Shown piece by piece: positions 21,812-34,100 of a stretch of DNA of 64,000 bases (positions are counted from its first letter, which is position 1; each line of letters starts with the position of its first letter). A program made the position numbers and the translations under genes. Origin of the DNA: Euborellia annulipes (Eukaryota > Arthropoda > Insecta > Dermaptera > Anisolabididae); the NCBI GenBank assembly GCA_023213315.1, contig JAKCPI010015033.1:186001-250000 (forward strand), given 5' to 3'. A model generated the notes under the pieces. It was not told the DNA's origin, did no database searches, and saw only the letters and a program-made list of their open reading frames with translations.

Positions 21812-24800
21812 TTATTTTTTATTTAAATCCTTCTTCGTACCTATGCAGTATTCTCACTCTCAATGACGAGTGAAAACATTCTTAAACTAATGGATGTGTG
21901 TGTGACGTTAAGGCTTTAAATATTCGTGATATTTGAAAGAGAGAAGGGTGTGTGTGTGTGTGTGTGTGTGGGTTGACAATACCGAGATGGAAACTCTCGT
22001 TTCGTTTCGTTTACACCCCCACTCCCTTCTTAGAAAAGAATGAATCAACAAGTTGCATTTCTAAAAAGAAAAAGAAAAAAAAATAAAGTGTATATAGGTC
22101 ATTTGAAAAAAAAAAAACAAACTCTCATCAATAATTTTTTTCTTTTTATTTTATGTCTTTTCTTTCATTCTTTTTTTTTTTTTTTTTATAACTGTGGACC
22201 AATCGCACTTAGAGAATCACTCTTTATAATTCATCTCCTCTCTCTGCTTGTAGGAAGCCATATTCTAGTCATTTGCTTTATTCTTTATATTTTAACGCAA
22301 TTAATATCGCATATGAGAAGATATTAAAAACATAAAACATTGAAAGCTTTTTCTTAAAACAAATTCCATTTTTACTTTTTTTTTTTATCTCCAACTTTGC
22401 ATTTTCATTTACATTGAAATTATTGTAGAGAGTTTATCTGATCACATTTTCTATTAAGAATTAGGAGCCAGAATGAGATGAGAATGTTATATATTATATA
22501 TATTATATATATATATATAAATATATAAAATCATATATAAATATTATAAATAGTACAAATCTAATGTAAGCATAGTAGATTATGTTTTATGTAAAAATTG
22601 TATTTATTAAAATTACTTTTAAATGTTAGTATTTAAAACTGCAAAGTTACTTAGTTAACTAATAAGAGGACGTAACTTTTAAGTATTTCTTCTTAAAATT
22701 CGTTCGGTTTCTTTTAAGGCATTTTGTAAAATATTGTTGTTATTATTCAGTAATTCATTAATTTCAAATTTTTTATGTATATTAATGGTAAAAGTTTTTT
22801 ATATATACACACACACCCATTAATAGCCAATTTTTTATAATTTTATATAAATTATATTTAATCTATTTATATTTTTAATGTTTTCTACGTATTATTATTT
22901 CTTTATATATATATATATATATATAGAGCGAGAGACGATTATATTTAACTTTAAAAACATTGATCATTTACATTTCCAGAATTTTCTGTAAATTAATTTA
23001 AAATTAATTGTAAATATTGATTTCTTAAAACAAACTAAAAGAATATAATTTTATTATTTTTATTATAATTATATTAACATGTTAAAGAGTTTTTAAACAT
23101 ACATATTTAATGTTCAATATTATGACTACTCTTTAAATTTTAAAATATGTTGGCCAAATTAAAAAAAAAATACTCAAAATAGACTTAAATACATCCTTTA
23201 CCTATCTATATTACCAAAATATAGATTTATAACTTTTTTTTCACTCTACTTATAAGAAGAATTTATTTAGTTTATATTTTTGCATAATATTTGAAGATCT
23301 CTTAAGGATTAAAAAATGACTTATGGCCATTCGATGAAGAAATTACAAGTATCAAGAAATGAATGAATGATCTATAAGTGAATTCATCTTGTAGATATTT
23401 TGAAATTTTATTTATTAATTATCAAAACTTACACATCTCTAAACTTTTTTTAAGTGTAATTTTTTGACATATATTAAAAACAAAAAGAAAAAAAAAAGAA
23501 ATAATGTTAGTTAGCCATAGATCGAATCTGTGTGTTTCTGTACATACGACATATAAACAAACTTGTATTAAAATATTATACTCGAAAGAGCAAATCAACA
23601 ATTTTGTTTTCTCTCCCCCTCCCACCTCCCACCTTCTGTCCTTAGAACCAGAATTGAAGAAAAAGACATTTTTCGATTTTTAACTTTGCCCATCAACCGT
23701 AGGTTCGACAGGTAAAGTTAATGTAATTGTAAAAAAATCGAAATTTTTCTGAAGCTGCCAAAATGGGTTTTGAGGTCCCCTGAATCCATTTTAAAAGTTT
23801 TTGGAATGATGTCTGTGTCTGTGTGGTAATTTTTTTCGTCAACGAAAACTCAAAAATTATTCATCCGATTGTTTTGAAATTTTGCACACATAAACTATCT
23901 AGAAACTCGAGGTAAAGGCCAAGAACTGAAAAGCTTTTGGTAAACATCGGACCATTAGGGGGGGCTCTAGGGAGGGGGACAAATATTTTTTTCTTACATA
24001 ACCTATAATTTTTTTTATATATTCAGAAACTAGACTTTCTCCCGAGTGATATATAATATTTGTATCCTAATTTGTCATAAATTTGTTAAAAAATCATTTA
24101 AATTCGAAAATTGTGCATAGCAACAGAGCAAAATCAAAACAAACGCGTTGAATAATGGGTGGGCAAAGTTGTGCGATCGGCTTAGTCCGTCCCTTTATTT
24201 TTTTTTTTTAACGATACTCGTAATTTATTAATATATATTTATTCAGAGTCCAGGATTTCTTATTTAACTACATTCGTAACTCAGCGCCAAGCTGCTTGGA
24301 TTGTTGTTGAATAACACAGTAACTCGGTTCAATATTACTCGTTAAAATTCAGGGGCACCTGCTAACACCGATTGTGAATTTATTATATTTATGAGGATTA
24401 CATATATATACAGTTCTTTATGTAAATAGGAAAGGAAAATATAAATCTTCATCTTTCTTTGCCGTTATTATTCCCGTGATGCGGGGTCGGCGGAACAAGT
24501 TTTTTGCGAGCGGAAGAAATAGAACAGGCCGGCCCGTCGCACGGTCTAACGCCTGTTGAAAATATAGAAGGAAGGGACTGACATGTAAAGAATAGAAGGA
24601 CTGCCAGTCCCAGCTCGGGTAGCTTGTGTTTGCCATCCACGTGCTCACAAGATGTGGGCCCCTGAGCAAAAAGTAAATATAAATAAGGGAACTATTTTTG
24701 TTGAAGTGGATGCTGAAGGTTAACAAATTTTAATGAGAATATAGAACTGATTTGTGCTGCACCCTAGCGGACACTTAAAAAACCTCTCAGTTTTCTTCTC

Positions 24801-24924
24801 CGTGTCTAGAGTGCAGCACAAATCAGGAGGCCATGATTGATTTGAAATAAATATCATTTTACAGTTGCAATGTATTTTTTCCATTGACATATGATTTTTT
24901 CACACAAAATTTAATAGATCAACT

Positions 24925-24955
<31 letters not shown>

Positions 24956-25360
24956 AAGTGATTTTTTTGTAACAAAGAACAAAGAGTGAAAAAGAACGAA
25001 TCTTCGTTCATTGCTATTGACCCGTTCATGTAAAAAATCCCCCGTTTTTTACTTTTTGGGTAATTTTAGAATAATGCTTTCTGAGGAAAGAGAAAAATGG
25101 ATTAGAACCTAACCTTGATTGTCATTTGTGTGTTTTGCTCTTTTTGAAGAAAGATTCTTAGATTAAAGGTAAGAAGAAATTAAAATTAATTAATACATTT
25201 TAAGTATATTGCTGTAAAAAAAAAAATTGAAATTTGATCTCTTAGGTTCAATTTATAAAAATTAAATTTTTACCTGGACCAATATACCAAAACTAGTTTT
25301 AAAATATAGATTAGGCCTAAAATAAAATAAATAACTCAAAATGAATTTATATGGTTTCAG
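21812..25360. other. Intergenic, helicase 3' flank to second gene
   Basis: No exon was recognised. There is a TG microsatellite at about 21947-21971, a candidate AATAAA near 22082, an AT dinucleotide run near 22490-22525 and very AT-rich sequence to 23400. A roughly 80-bp hairpin lies at 24747-24826. The missing 5' exon(s) of the coiled-coil gene should lie here or further left in this stretch. Confidence 0.5.
24747..24826. repeat. Short inverted-repeat element
   Basis: Exact 16-bp arms, CTGATTTGTGCTGCAC at 24747-24762 and its reverse complement at 24811-24826. It is a small MITE or foldback with no coding content. Confidence 0.75.
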
Positions 25361-27799
25361 AAAAAAGAAATTGTCAAAATATCATCTTCCTCCTCCAATT
25401 ATTTAGGTATGCAACATCATAAAAATGTATTTATTCTTTTACTAAAATACTGAAATATTTGAAAAAAAAGAAACCAGACCAGCATATTTCAATTTATTGT
25501 AAATATCTCGGCCTGTCTAATGCCTGGCCAACCTGACAGCATGATATAATTTAGTATATTCAACGAAAACTTGAATGCTGGTTACTTTGCCCGACTCGAC
25601 TCCTCATCATCTGCACCTCCCAGGATTCGGATAAATAAATAATTCTTTAGATCACGTTTTTATAAAGAGACATTACTACATTCACCTCGAGACTTTTATG
25701 GACCAAATTTCATTTTCTTCAGTATATATCGCCAACCAATTAACTTATCAATGGTTGCTTAAGGCTCCAAAAGTGTAAATGAACTTTTCTTTTTATTTTA
25801 TTTCTGACAAGGAAGCAATTTGGGAAGAAAGATCCGCGCAGCTTCCCCGTGTTCTTTTTTCCCAACTCACCTCACCTAAATTAAATATATAACCTATTCT
25901 TATAAAGCCCTGTTTAATATATTCTTTATTTTTTTAGAATTAATTAATGATGTTAATGACCTATCATCGTGTGCGTAAGTATATTTTGTTACATTCTCTT
26001 AACGAATGTTTAAAAAAGAAAACATTTTCGTAGCAAAATTCGATCTCGAGATTTTAGCAATATTTCAACATTTTTTCCTTATTTGGTCATCAAATTCGAG
26101 GTCCTGCCCTTTCCTTTCACCAATAACAAATCTGAACTTCTTCTTCGGACTCTACGAAACTAAATAAATATATGTCGATACAAAAAATCTGGTGTGATGT
26201 GGGCAAATCAATTTTTTTTTTTATTATAAATGCAAATTTATTATTTCACCCCACCTCCCCATTTTTAATTAATTTGTAAATAAGCATTTTAATTTTCTTC
26301 TTTCTCTTCCAGGGAAATGGGTGAAATTTTAATTCTTCGGGATGAAATTTTAATTCTTCGCGCTGAGAATCGACATTTGCAATTTCAAATTTCAAATTAC
26401 TCTCAAGAATTAATTCAATCAGAAAATTTGAACGAATATTTGCAGAATGAAGTTAAGGAGTATAATAAAAGGTAAATGTTTATTTATTTATTTTTTTCTT
26501 TCATCTTCAGCTCGGGCAGTACCCAACTCTTTCATGCCGAATGTGGCAAGTCTATTGATGCATGTAGTCATGGCCGGAACTATGAGATTTGTTAGGGGGG
26601 GGGGAGGCAGAATTTTATTTGCCGCCCCCCACCTTACTAATATTATAATATGCCTCCCACTCACTTCCCCCGCGCTGTCACTGTAACTAAGCCAAATTGA
26701 TTTTAAAATTTTAATCTTTCTTTAAATCTGATATCTCCATTCCTCCATTATTATCACATCACCAGCCACAACCTCAAAAAGCAACTATTCTTATTATTTT
26801 TTGTCTATAAATGATATAAAGAAACAATTTCATCCGCCTGGCTGTTCGTTTCTTGCCTTCTTCAATATTTGTAACTTTTATTAAATATTTAGCACTTGCT
26901 TCAGCAGAAATCTCATCTCTTTTCTGGCAATTCTCTCCTCCACACATTTTTAGTACCCAAGAGCTGAAAAATAATCTCAAAGCTCTTAAAAGAGAGCTGG
27001 ATGAAAAGGAAGAGGAGATCTCCAACCTAGAAAAGGAAAAGATTCAACTCTTACAAGACCAAAACAATCAAACTAAAAGATTAAAGAAAAATGTGATTCG
27101 ATTATTATCGGTATGGATTTTTCTTTTTCAACTTGGCTCTCTTATTTTATTAAAATTTTCTTTTTTTTTAGGCTTATAGGAAAATATCTTCAAGAATCTC
27201 TTCATTAGAAACTTTTCTTATTGAAGGTCGAAATAACTTGGAAAGATCATCATGTCTAATAAGACGGACAAATTTGCAGAGAGAACTCGAAAACGAAGCG
27301 AATCAAAATCAGTTGGAGACATCAAATAGAGAAATTAACGAATGCATCGTTCAATTGAAGGAAATTCTCGCGATCCGGGATGAGGAAATTATTAAATTAA
27401 GGAACGAACTAAAAGATAAACAAGAAGAGCTTTATCAATTCAAAGAATATTTCCTTACAGCGTCTCTTTTACAGGTAAAAGGAAGAAAAAAAAACCCTAA
27501 ATGAAATGTCACAAAGAAAGTTTTCTATTTATAGGAAATGCAAGACATCTCAGATGATTGTGACGTATCGAACCAAGCCTTTCTTGAGCAATTCTCCTTG
27601 AATTTAAATTCAGCTCTTAGTAACAACAACCCAACCATTTCACAGGAATTATCAGAGGTACGAATTTAACTGGGCTAATCATTAAATCATCAATATTGAA
27701 GTAAAATTTTAATTTTTTTCCTTTTAGCTAACACAAAATACAACAAACGGATCGTTTTTTAGTTTACAACAACAACAACAAGATGCTAATCACTATTTT
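25361..27799 (+). CDS. Coiled-coil exons of the tail-anchored gene
   Basis: Seven closely spaced exons. Joined codons across introns are Glu (25406/25938), Ala (25974/26313) and Ser-completing bases (26471/26954). The longest, 27172-27474, encodes 101 residues including LQRELENEANQNQLETSNRE and ends in FLTASLLQ. The last, 27728-27799, carries five glutamines and ends in DANHYF before GTAAGT. Confidence 0.85.
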
Positions 27800-28147
27800 G
27801 TAAGTTTTTTGGAACTAAGTTCTTTAACACGGTTCCGTCTATTTAAATAATATTGATATTAAATTATATTCTGAGTTGAAGAAAAGGCGTGAGGAACTTC
27901 ATTCCTGCCGGGGGTCCTATGACCCCACGCGTGAACGAACCAACTAGCTCTTTCTATTTACTAAAGGCTGCTAGACACGTAACTGCAAACTTGACAAGCA
28001 TGCTTGTGCAATCTTTTTGTACGAATTCTCTTCTGCACTAGCATGCTTGTGCAAGAAGCAGCTTGTGCCCAACTCGGAAGGTTATTTATTCGAAGATAAC
28101 ACTTGCTTTAAACAGAGACACAATAAATAGGCTATTAATATTTAAAT

Positions 28148-28184
<37 letters not shown>

Positions 28185-31100
28185 ATTCACACTTTTTTCT
28201 CATTCACACTCACATTCACACACTCATTCACACAGTCTTCTCTCTGACTCTGACCTCCGCGCAGTGCACACGCATTACTTTGCTCCGCTTATTTTCAATT
28301 TTCTATAATGTCTATGTGTGGAGTTTGTAACAATGTTGTTTCGAGAAACAAGGAAAACATCGCTTGCATTGAATGCAAAACAATGTTTCATATGAAATGT
28401 GCGAATCTGAAGCAAACAGATATTGGTCATCTAAAAAACAATACCTTGAGATGGAAATGCCAGTCCTGTAAGTCTCCTGGTGCCAGGACCTCACCTACTT
28501 CGGGTTTGCCTTTGATCCGGGCAGAGGACAACCAACCTGCCGTCACTCTGGAAGGCATCGCCTCATTGATCAAGGAGATAAAATACGATAATCAGGGTAT
28601 CAGGAGTGAGCTCAGGGCGATCAATGAAAAGCTCAATCATCAAACGGACCATCTGAAGGCCCTTGAAATTGAGCTTCAAGAATCGAGGGAGGATATTCGG
28701 AGTCTTCGGGAATTCAATGTAGTGCTAGTTGAAGAAAATAAATGTTTAAAGACGCGCCTTGAGACCGTCGAGCAGAGGTTCCTTAGTAACACGCTGGAAA
28801 TACAGGGGATTCCCGACAATCGTGGTGAGAACCTCACTTCCCTGGTCATCGCTCTGGGCCGCGAGCTGGGGATTGAAGTCAGTGCCGAAGAATTAAACAG
28901 GTGTTATCGCCATGGACCTAGTCGAGAGGGATCACGCTCGTTGGCCGTCGTGTTCGTCAGGCAGATAAGCCGGGATGATTTCCTGAAGAGGGGAAGATCT
29001 AAAAACATTATTTTTCAAGATCGTCGAGTCTATGTGAATGAGGCGTTAACGCCTTATTTTCGTAGATTGCTCTTCTTGGCCCGCAAGGCGAGATCAGAAT
29101 CTTCAAATAATTTTAAATACGTCTGGGTGAGTAAGGGACAGATTTTTGCCCGTGCAAGGGATGGTGTTGAGCTATTTCGTATTTTTTCTGAAGAAGACAT
29201 TAAAAAAATCAAATAGTCAAATTTATTTTTTATTAATTTCTATGCAAGATTTATACTCGTTTTTTGTTTGGTTCGTGGAATTTATTTGCTTATTGTCCAT
29301 TTATGTATTAAATTTTGTCTAAAGTTATTTATATATTCATTCTTTGAATTTTCTGCAAGCCGTTCGGTCAAAGTTATGTTCAATGGTCAATTTTGTTTTA
29401 TTTAAAATAAAATATATTAAGACGGATAATTTCATTAATAATGATTTATTCTATAAATTCATTAATCTTTTAATTTTGAAAGAAAGTTGCTATTGAGAGT
29501 CAAATATTTTTCATATGTCTGTTTGCTTATTATTAAAGTTCAGAATGACTTGTATGTAGATGTATATTTTGCTATCTCTGTATTGATGAGTGTCTTTGGA
29601 ATGAGTTTTTTGATAATCATGTTGTGTTGCACTCTGTTTAATGTTGACATGATTGTGATAATGGATGAATATTATTGTTGCAATGTATGGAGATGTGCAA
29701 CGTCTTTCCCTCCGGAATGCCCTGCCTTGTCATTGATTAATAAAAACACTAGCTTAATAAGAGATCGTAGGGGGGAAGTCCCTTGGGGCGGTTACTTTTG
29801 GAGGGGGAGGCGTTTTCTAATACTTGAAACGGAGTGCAGCCGAAATTTAATGCTGATGTGATTTTATGTACTTGAATAAGTGTTATAAGAACATATGAGT
29901 GCTGACATCGACTATTGATTATTGTAAAATATTGTAAGGAGAGCAAACTTTGTTTATATTGTTAACTAATTGTAAAGTGTTCAAGGAGAACTAACGTTCT
30001 CAGAACAATAAATCATTTCATTCATTCATTCATTCTCGGCAACTTAGGCCATTTAAGACTTTAAACGATATCCGTTAATGAGTATTATACATATTGGGGT
30101 CCAGGCATTTTTATTTAAGTCATTTGGTATCCAAATGCCTTAAATAAAATTATCGGACTGCCTGGGGTCCGAACCCGCGACGTTCGGTATAGAAGGTAGG
30201 CACGCTACCAACTACTCCAAGCCCCGTGGGCAAATTGAAATTTTAAATGAATTAAAATATTGCAATACAAGGAAGGGAGCAGGAGCAGCCAAAAATTAAA
30301 AACATTTTTATCAAAACAAGTCAAATGAATAACTCGCCCATACATACAATGCATAATAAATGTCGGGACAGATACAATTTGTAAGTATTTTATCTTATAT
30401 TGTCAAAAATTGTTCATTCTATTATGTGGGAAAATAAAGTTTTTGTTAAATCGGAGGCTTTAATTTTTGGCTGCTCCTGCTCCCTTCCTTGTATGTAACA
30501 ACAGCCACGTACTCTATTGGTTAAAATATTGCAAAATATCAAATCTCAAGACGCCTATTAAATTTTTGTTGTTCAAATTGTTGAATATTTATGATTTAAA
30601 ATAAAAGCGTGGGGCGCTTCGCGGCGATTCCGCACGCTTTTATTTTAAGTCATAAATATACAACAAAAATGAAATTATTTCCCTCTCTTTAGTTCAATTT
30701 AAATAAAGAATTTCTCTGAGGAACTTTTTTGGTGCTTGCGACAGGAACCCTCGAGGTGACCAGGTCCTAAAGCCCTTGATAACAAAAGCCTCTCAGAAAA
30801 AGTGCCCTGGTCGTCTCTCGTCAGCAGCGATGGGGCATTTGTGAGGATCAGCAAATAAATTAAATTTATGATCAGGGTGTTAATTTTCGTCTTTCGCCTT
30901 TCTAACATTCACACAGGCGTTAAAATTTAAAATAAACAAATAGGTGTTAAAAAGTAATATAAAAACAATCAGAGTTAAAAAATGCTATTCAAAATCAATT
31001 CCTTGCCTTTAAAGCCATGTCTAGGGGGTGCCTTTAATATTTTAACGTCCTGTTTAAAATAAACATCCTAAAAAGTAAGGTTATGATTTTGACAGCTTTG

Positions 31101-34100
31101 AAATAAAAGCAACATGTTAACGTCGCTGTTAAAACTTTGTTTAGAGAATAGCATTTTTTTAACGCTGATTGTTTTACATTACTTTTTAACACCCATTTGT
31201 TTATTTTAAATTTTAACGTCTGTTTTTAGAGAATAGACCTGACAATGTTTCTTACCATTAGAGAGAAGGAAATAATTTTTGTCGATGGAAATTGAAGCAA
31301 GAATTTTAATCGTTTTTTCTCTTTTCAGTCCCCATCTTCTCGTCCCCGTCAGGATGTTGGAACGCAAATTTCTCTTCGAGAGAGTCACGACATGGGAACA
31401 CAGACATCGCCTCCCCAAGAAAATGGGTTCGAGCAACCCATGGCTCAATCCACACCAGTTGTTTCGGTAATTTCCAATAAATAGCCATAAACAAGTCCAG
31501 CCATTAATAGAATTTTTTTTCTAGTCGGTATTTCCACGCATTTATAATCGAAATCTCCAGCAAACTCGACGAAAGATTGAGTGAGTTTTAGTTGATATTT
31601 TACTCGAAATTTAGAAATAAATTGAAGATCACTACAGGACATGTAAGAGCTTATCCTCAATATACATTAGGGTGGCCGCATAAAACAAAATTTTTTAATT
31701 TCTTTCGGCCGAACCTCCTAAAAGTGGCTAGAAAATGATAATGGCAAAGTTTTAGCTAAATTGGGTAACGTTAACCCGTGCCTCATCGGGGTTAAAATTT
31801 TATCTAAAAATTCGCAGTTTTTACTTCATAAAACGAAAACAAAGTATCGTAGAAAAATGAATCTTGGCTCATTTCATAGCAAATTTAATTCTCTTGAGGT
31901 TTTATAATAATCATTTTTTCATTAAAACTTATAGATTTAGTGATATTTACAAATTAGCATTTCGGTTTTGATATATTGCTTGCTCTTTCTGAAAAATAAG
32001 TGGAAAATCACAATAGAGACCAGCGTTTTCCAAACTGTGAAGCGGCGCAGACTAGTCTAAGGGGAGGCGCGAATATTGGCCTCCAAGATCAATTTACCCA
32101 AATGATTGCTCGTTTTATAAATAAAATAATTTAGAAGATTCTGGGACGGAGTTTTTAATTAAAATAATAAATATGAATAAATAAAAAAAAATATTTTTAA
32201 TAAATTTATATTTTTTAGTATTAAAAATTTTTGTTTTGTATTATTTTATTAAATGTATAGGGGAGGGGAGGGGACGTCATAAGATTAAATATTTTTAAGG
32301 GAGGCGTTGAAACATAAAGTTTGGAAAGCCCTGGCCTAAAGTAAGACTCATTCTAGAAAATTATACTATGTATAAAACTCAAAGTCGGATCCAGGGAAGT
32401 TTTTCAGGGTTTTAATTATTTTCTGACTAGACGCCGAAGGCGATAGCATTGTTAATTATTTTATTTATTATGATTGGGTAAGGGGTTGAAAAATTGAAAA
32501 AAAAAATGTTTTTTAAATTTATTTTAGTTAAATCGAAGCCAAATAAATAGAAAAGATTGAAAAAAATCTGGTGTGACTGGCGCACAGCACACAACTTTCT
32601 CTTACCTTCGGTAATCGAAAGTTGTGTACTGTGCTGGTCACACCAGATTTTTTGTGTCGACATATATTTAGTTCCCGACAGTACGGAACATATGAATTCA
32701 GATGTAAAATTTATAAGTATGGGAAAATATTTATATTTTGTTACCATGGCAACCATTTCTCCTATCTTCCCTATGAAATACAAGAGTAAAGTGGTCTTCA
32801 GAAGATTTCAATCACAAAATAAGAATATACATTTTAAAGAGCATCTAAAAAATAATTGATTTTTGAATTTTAAAAAAAATCGTTGGAGCAAATTTTGAGA
32901 AAATCGAAAAAAACTGAAAAAGTACATCAGTAAAGTACTAGTACTCTTTGGCCGATTTTGATTAAAAGCTTATTTTTCCGGTCCCGGGGGTGTTTAACTT
33001 ATATATAAAATTTCAACCTCCTAGCTCAATTCCTTCATGCTTAAAATTGAACACACACACACCCCACACACCCACACACCCACAGACAGACCATGTCGCA
33101 AAAACCACTTTTTTGGATTCAGGGGACCTCAAAACGTGTATATCCATCAAAATCTCGACATCGAATTTTTGACATGAATCCAATACTTTCTCTCTATATA
33201 TATATTACATATATACATAGGTAAGAGAAAGTAAAATAGCGTTGATAGGGGAATGAAGGGTTGATTATTTAAGACAGGCCTTGGAATATTCCAAATCACT
33301 TGTTGACATTCTTTTCTAAATATAGTTAGATTAAAGTAAAATGTATTTTTTTTACTTTTAATAAAAAGGGAATTGTTATTTTCATCTATTTATTCCTATA
33401 CAAAGATAAGAGAGGCGAATTTCTCGTCCAGTCGAGTCGAGCGCGTTGCTGGCAGGCAGGCGCGGAGCTTTTGCTCTTATTTATTTGTGTGCAAAGTGAA
33501 TCAAAGTGAATAATTAATATAGTTTAGTGTAGTGTAATCCACCCTGACCACCCCGTCAGCCAACACACCCTCTTGAGTGTCTTATTAAAGGTAATTATTA
33601 TGCATTTTAACGTTGAAAAAAAAAATAATAGAAACAAATAATTCGACTGCGAAAAACGATTCCTTTGAATATGAAATTAAATATTTTGTATTTCACAAAG
33701 GGTAGAGGGTGAATATAAGCTCTTGAAAGAGGGAGGGGGGGTGCAGGTGTCATTGAAAAAAAATTAGTTTTTTATTTTTCATCTTTTTAACAACTTTTTT
33801 CTCATTCACACTCACACACACATTCACACACTCTTTTCGGCAACTCAGGCCATATAAGAGTTTATACGATAACCGTTATTAATTAATAATATACATATTG
33901 GGGGTCCAGGCATTCAATTTAAGCCATTTGGGACTGCCAGGGGTTCGAACCCTCGACGTTCGGTATAGAAGGTAGGCACGCTACCAACTACACCAAGCCT
34001 GAGGGCCTTTTTTTAATCAAATTTCTTTAATATAGGTGGATTAAGGGTTGAAAATTAAAATAAAATAATTTCAAAATAAAATAAAAATTAAAATAATTAT

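Larger units (their letters stand above)
28149..30229 (-). mobile_element. tRNA-derived SINE (family A), split by a LINE
   Basis: The minus-strand SINE is in two parts. 28149-28239 holds its 3' tail (poly-T, then the CATTCACAC-rich tail ending CACAGTCTT). About 30034-30229 continues with TCGGCAACTTAGGCC and the tRNA-like head, with a B box (GGGTTCGGACCCC on the minus strand) and an A box (GAGTAGTTGGTAGCGTG). Compared with the intact copy at 61008-61252, the interruption falls exactly where the LINE was inserted. Confidence 0.82.

Noticed and set aside
20991..21866. 291-codon plus-strand frame over the Q/P-rich tail
   Set aside because: It is the shifted frame of the low-complexity helicase exon; the real frame joins exon 19422-19566 in phase.
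22040..22327. 95-codon open frame after the helicase stop
   Set aside because: Lys/Phe-rich translation of A and T runs in AT-rich flank, with no splice connection or similarity.
25080..25170. Candidate first exon of the coiled-coil gene ending AAAGGTAAGA
   Set aside because: In the phase required by exon 25361 it carries a stop shortly upstream and no start codon.
33440..33600. GC-richer stretch ending AAAGGTAATT as a noncoding first exon or LTR end
   Set aside because: No matching second LTR, no primer-binding site and no coding link was found; too weak to call.
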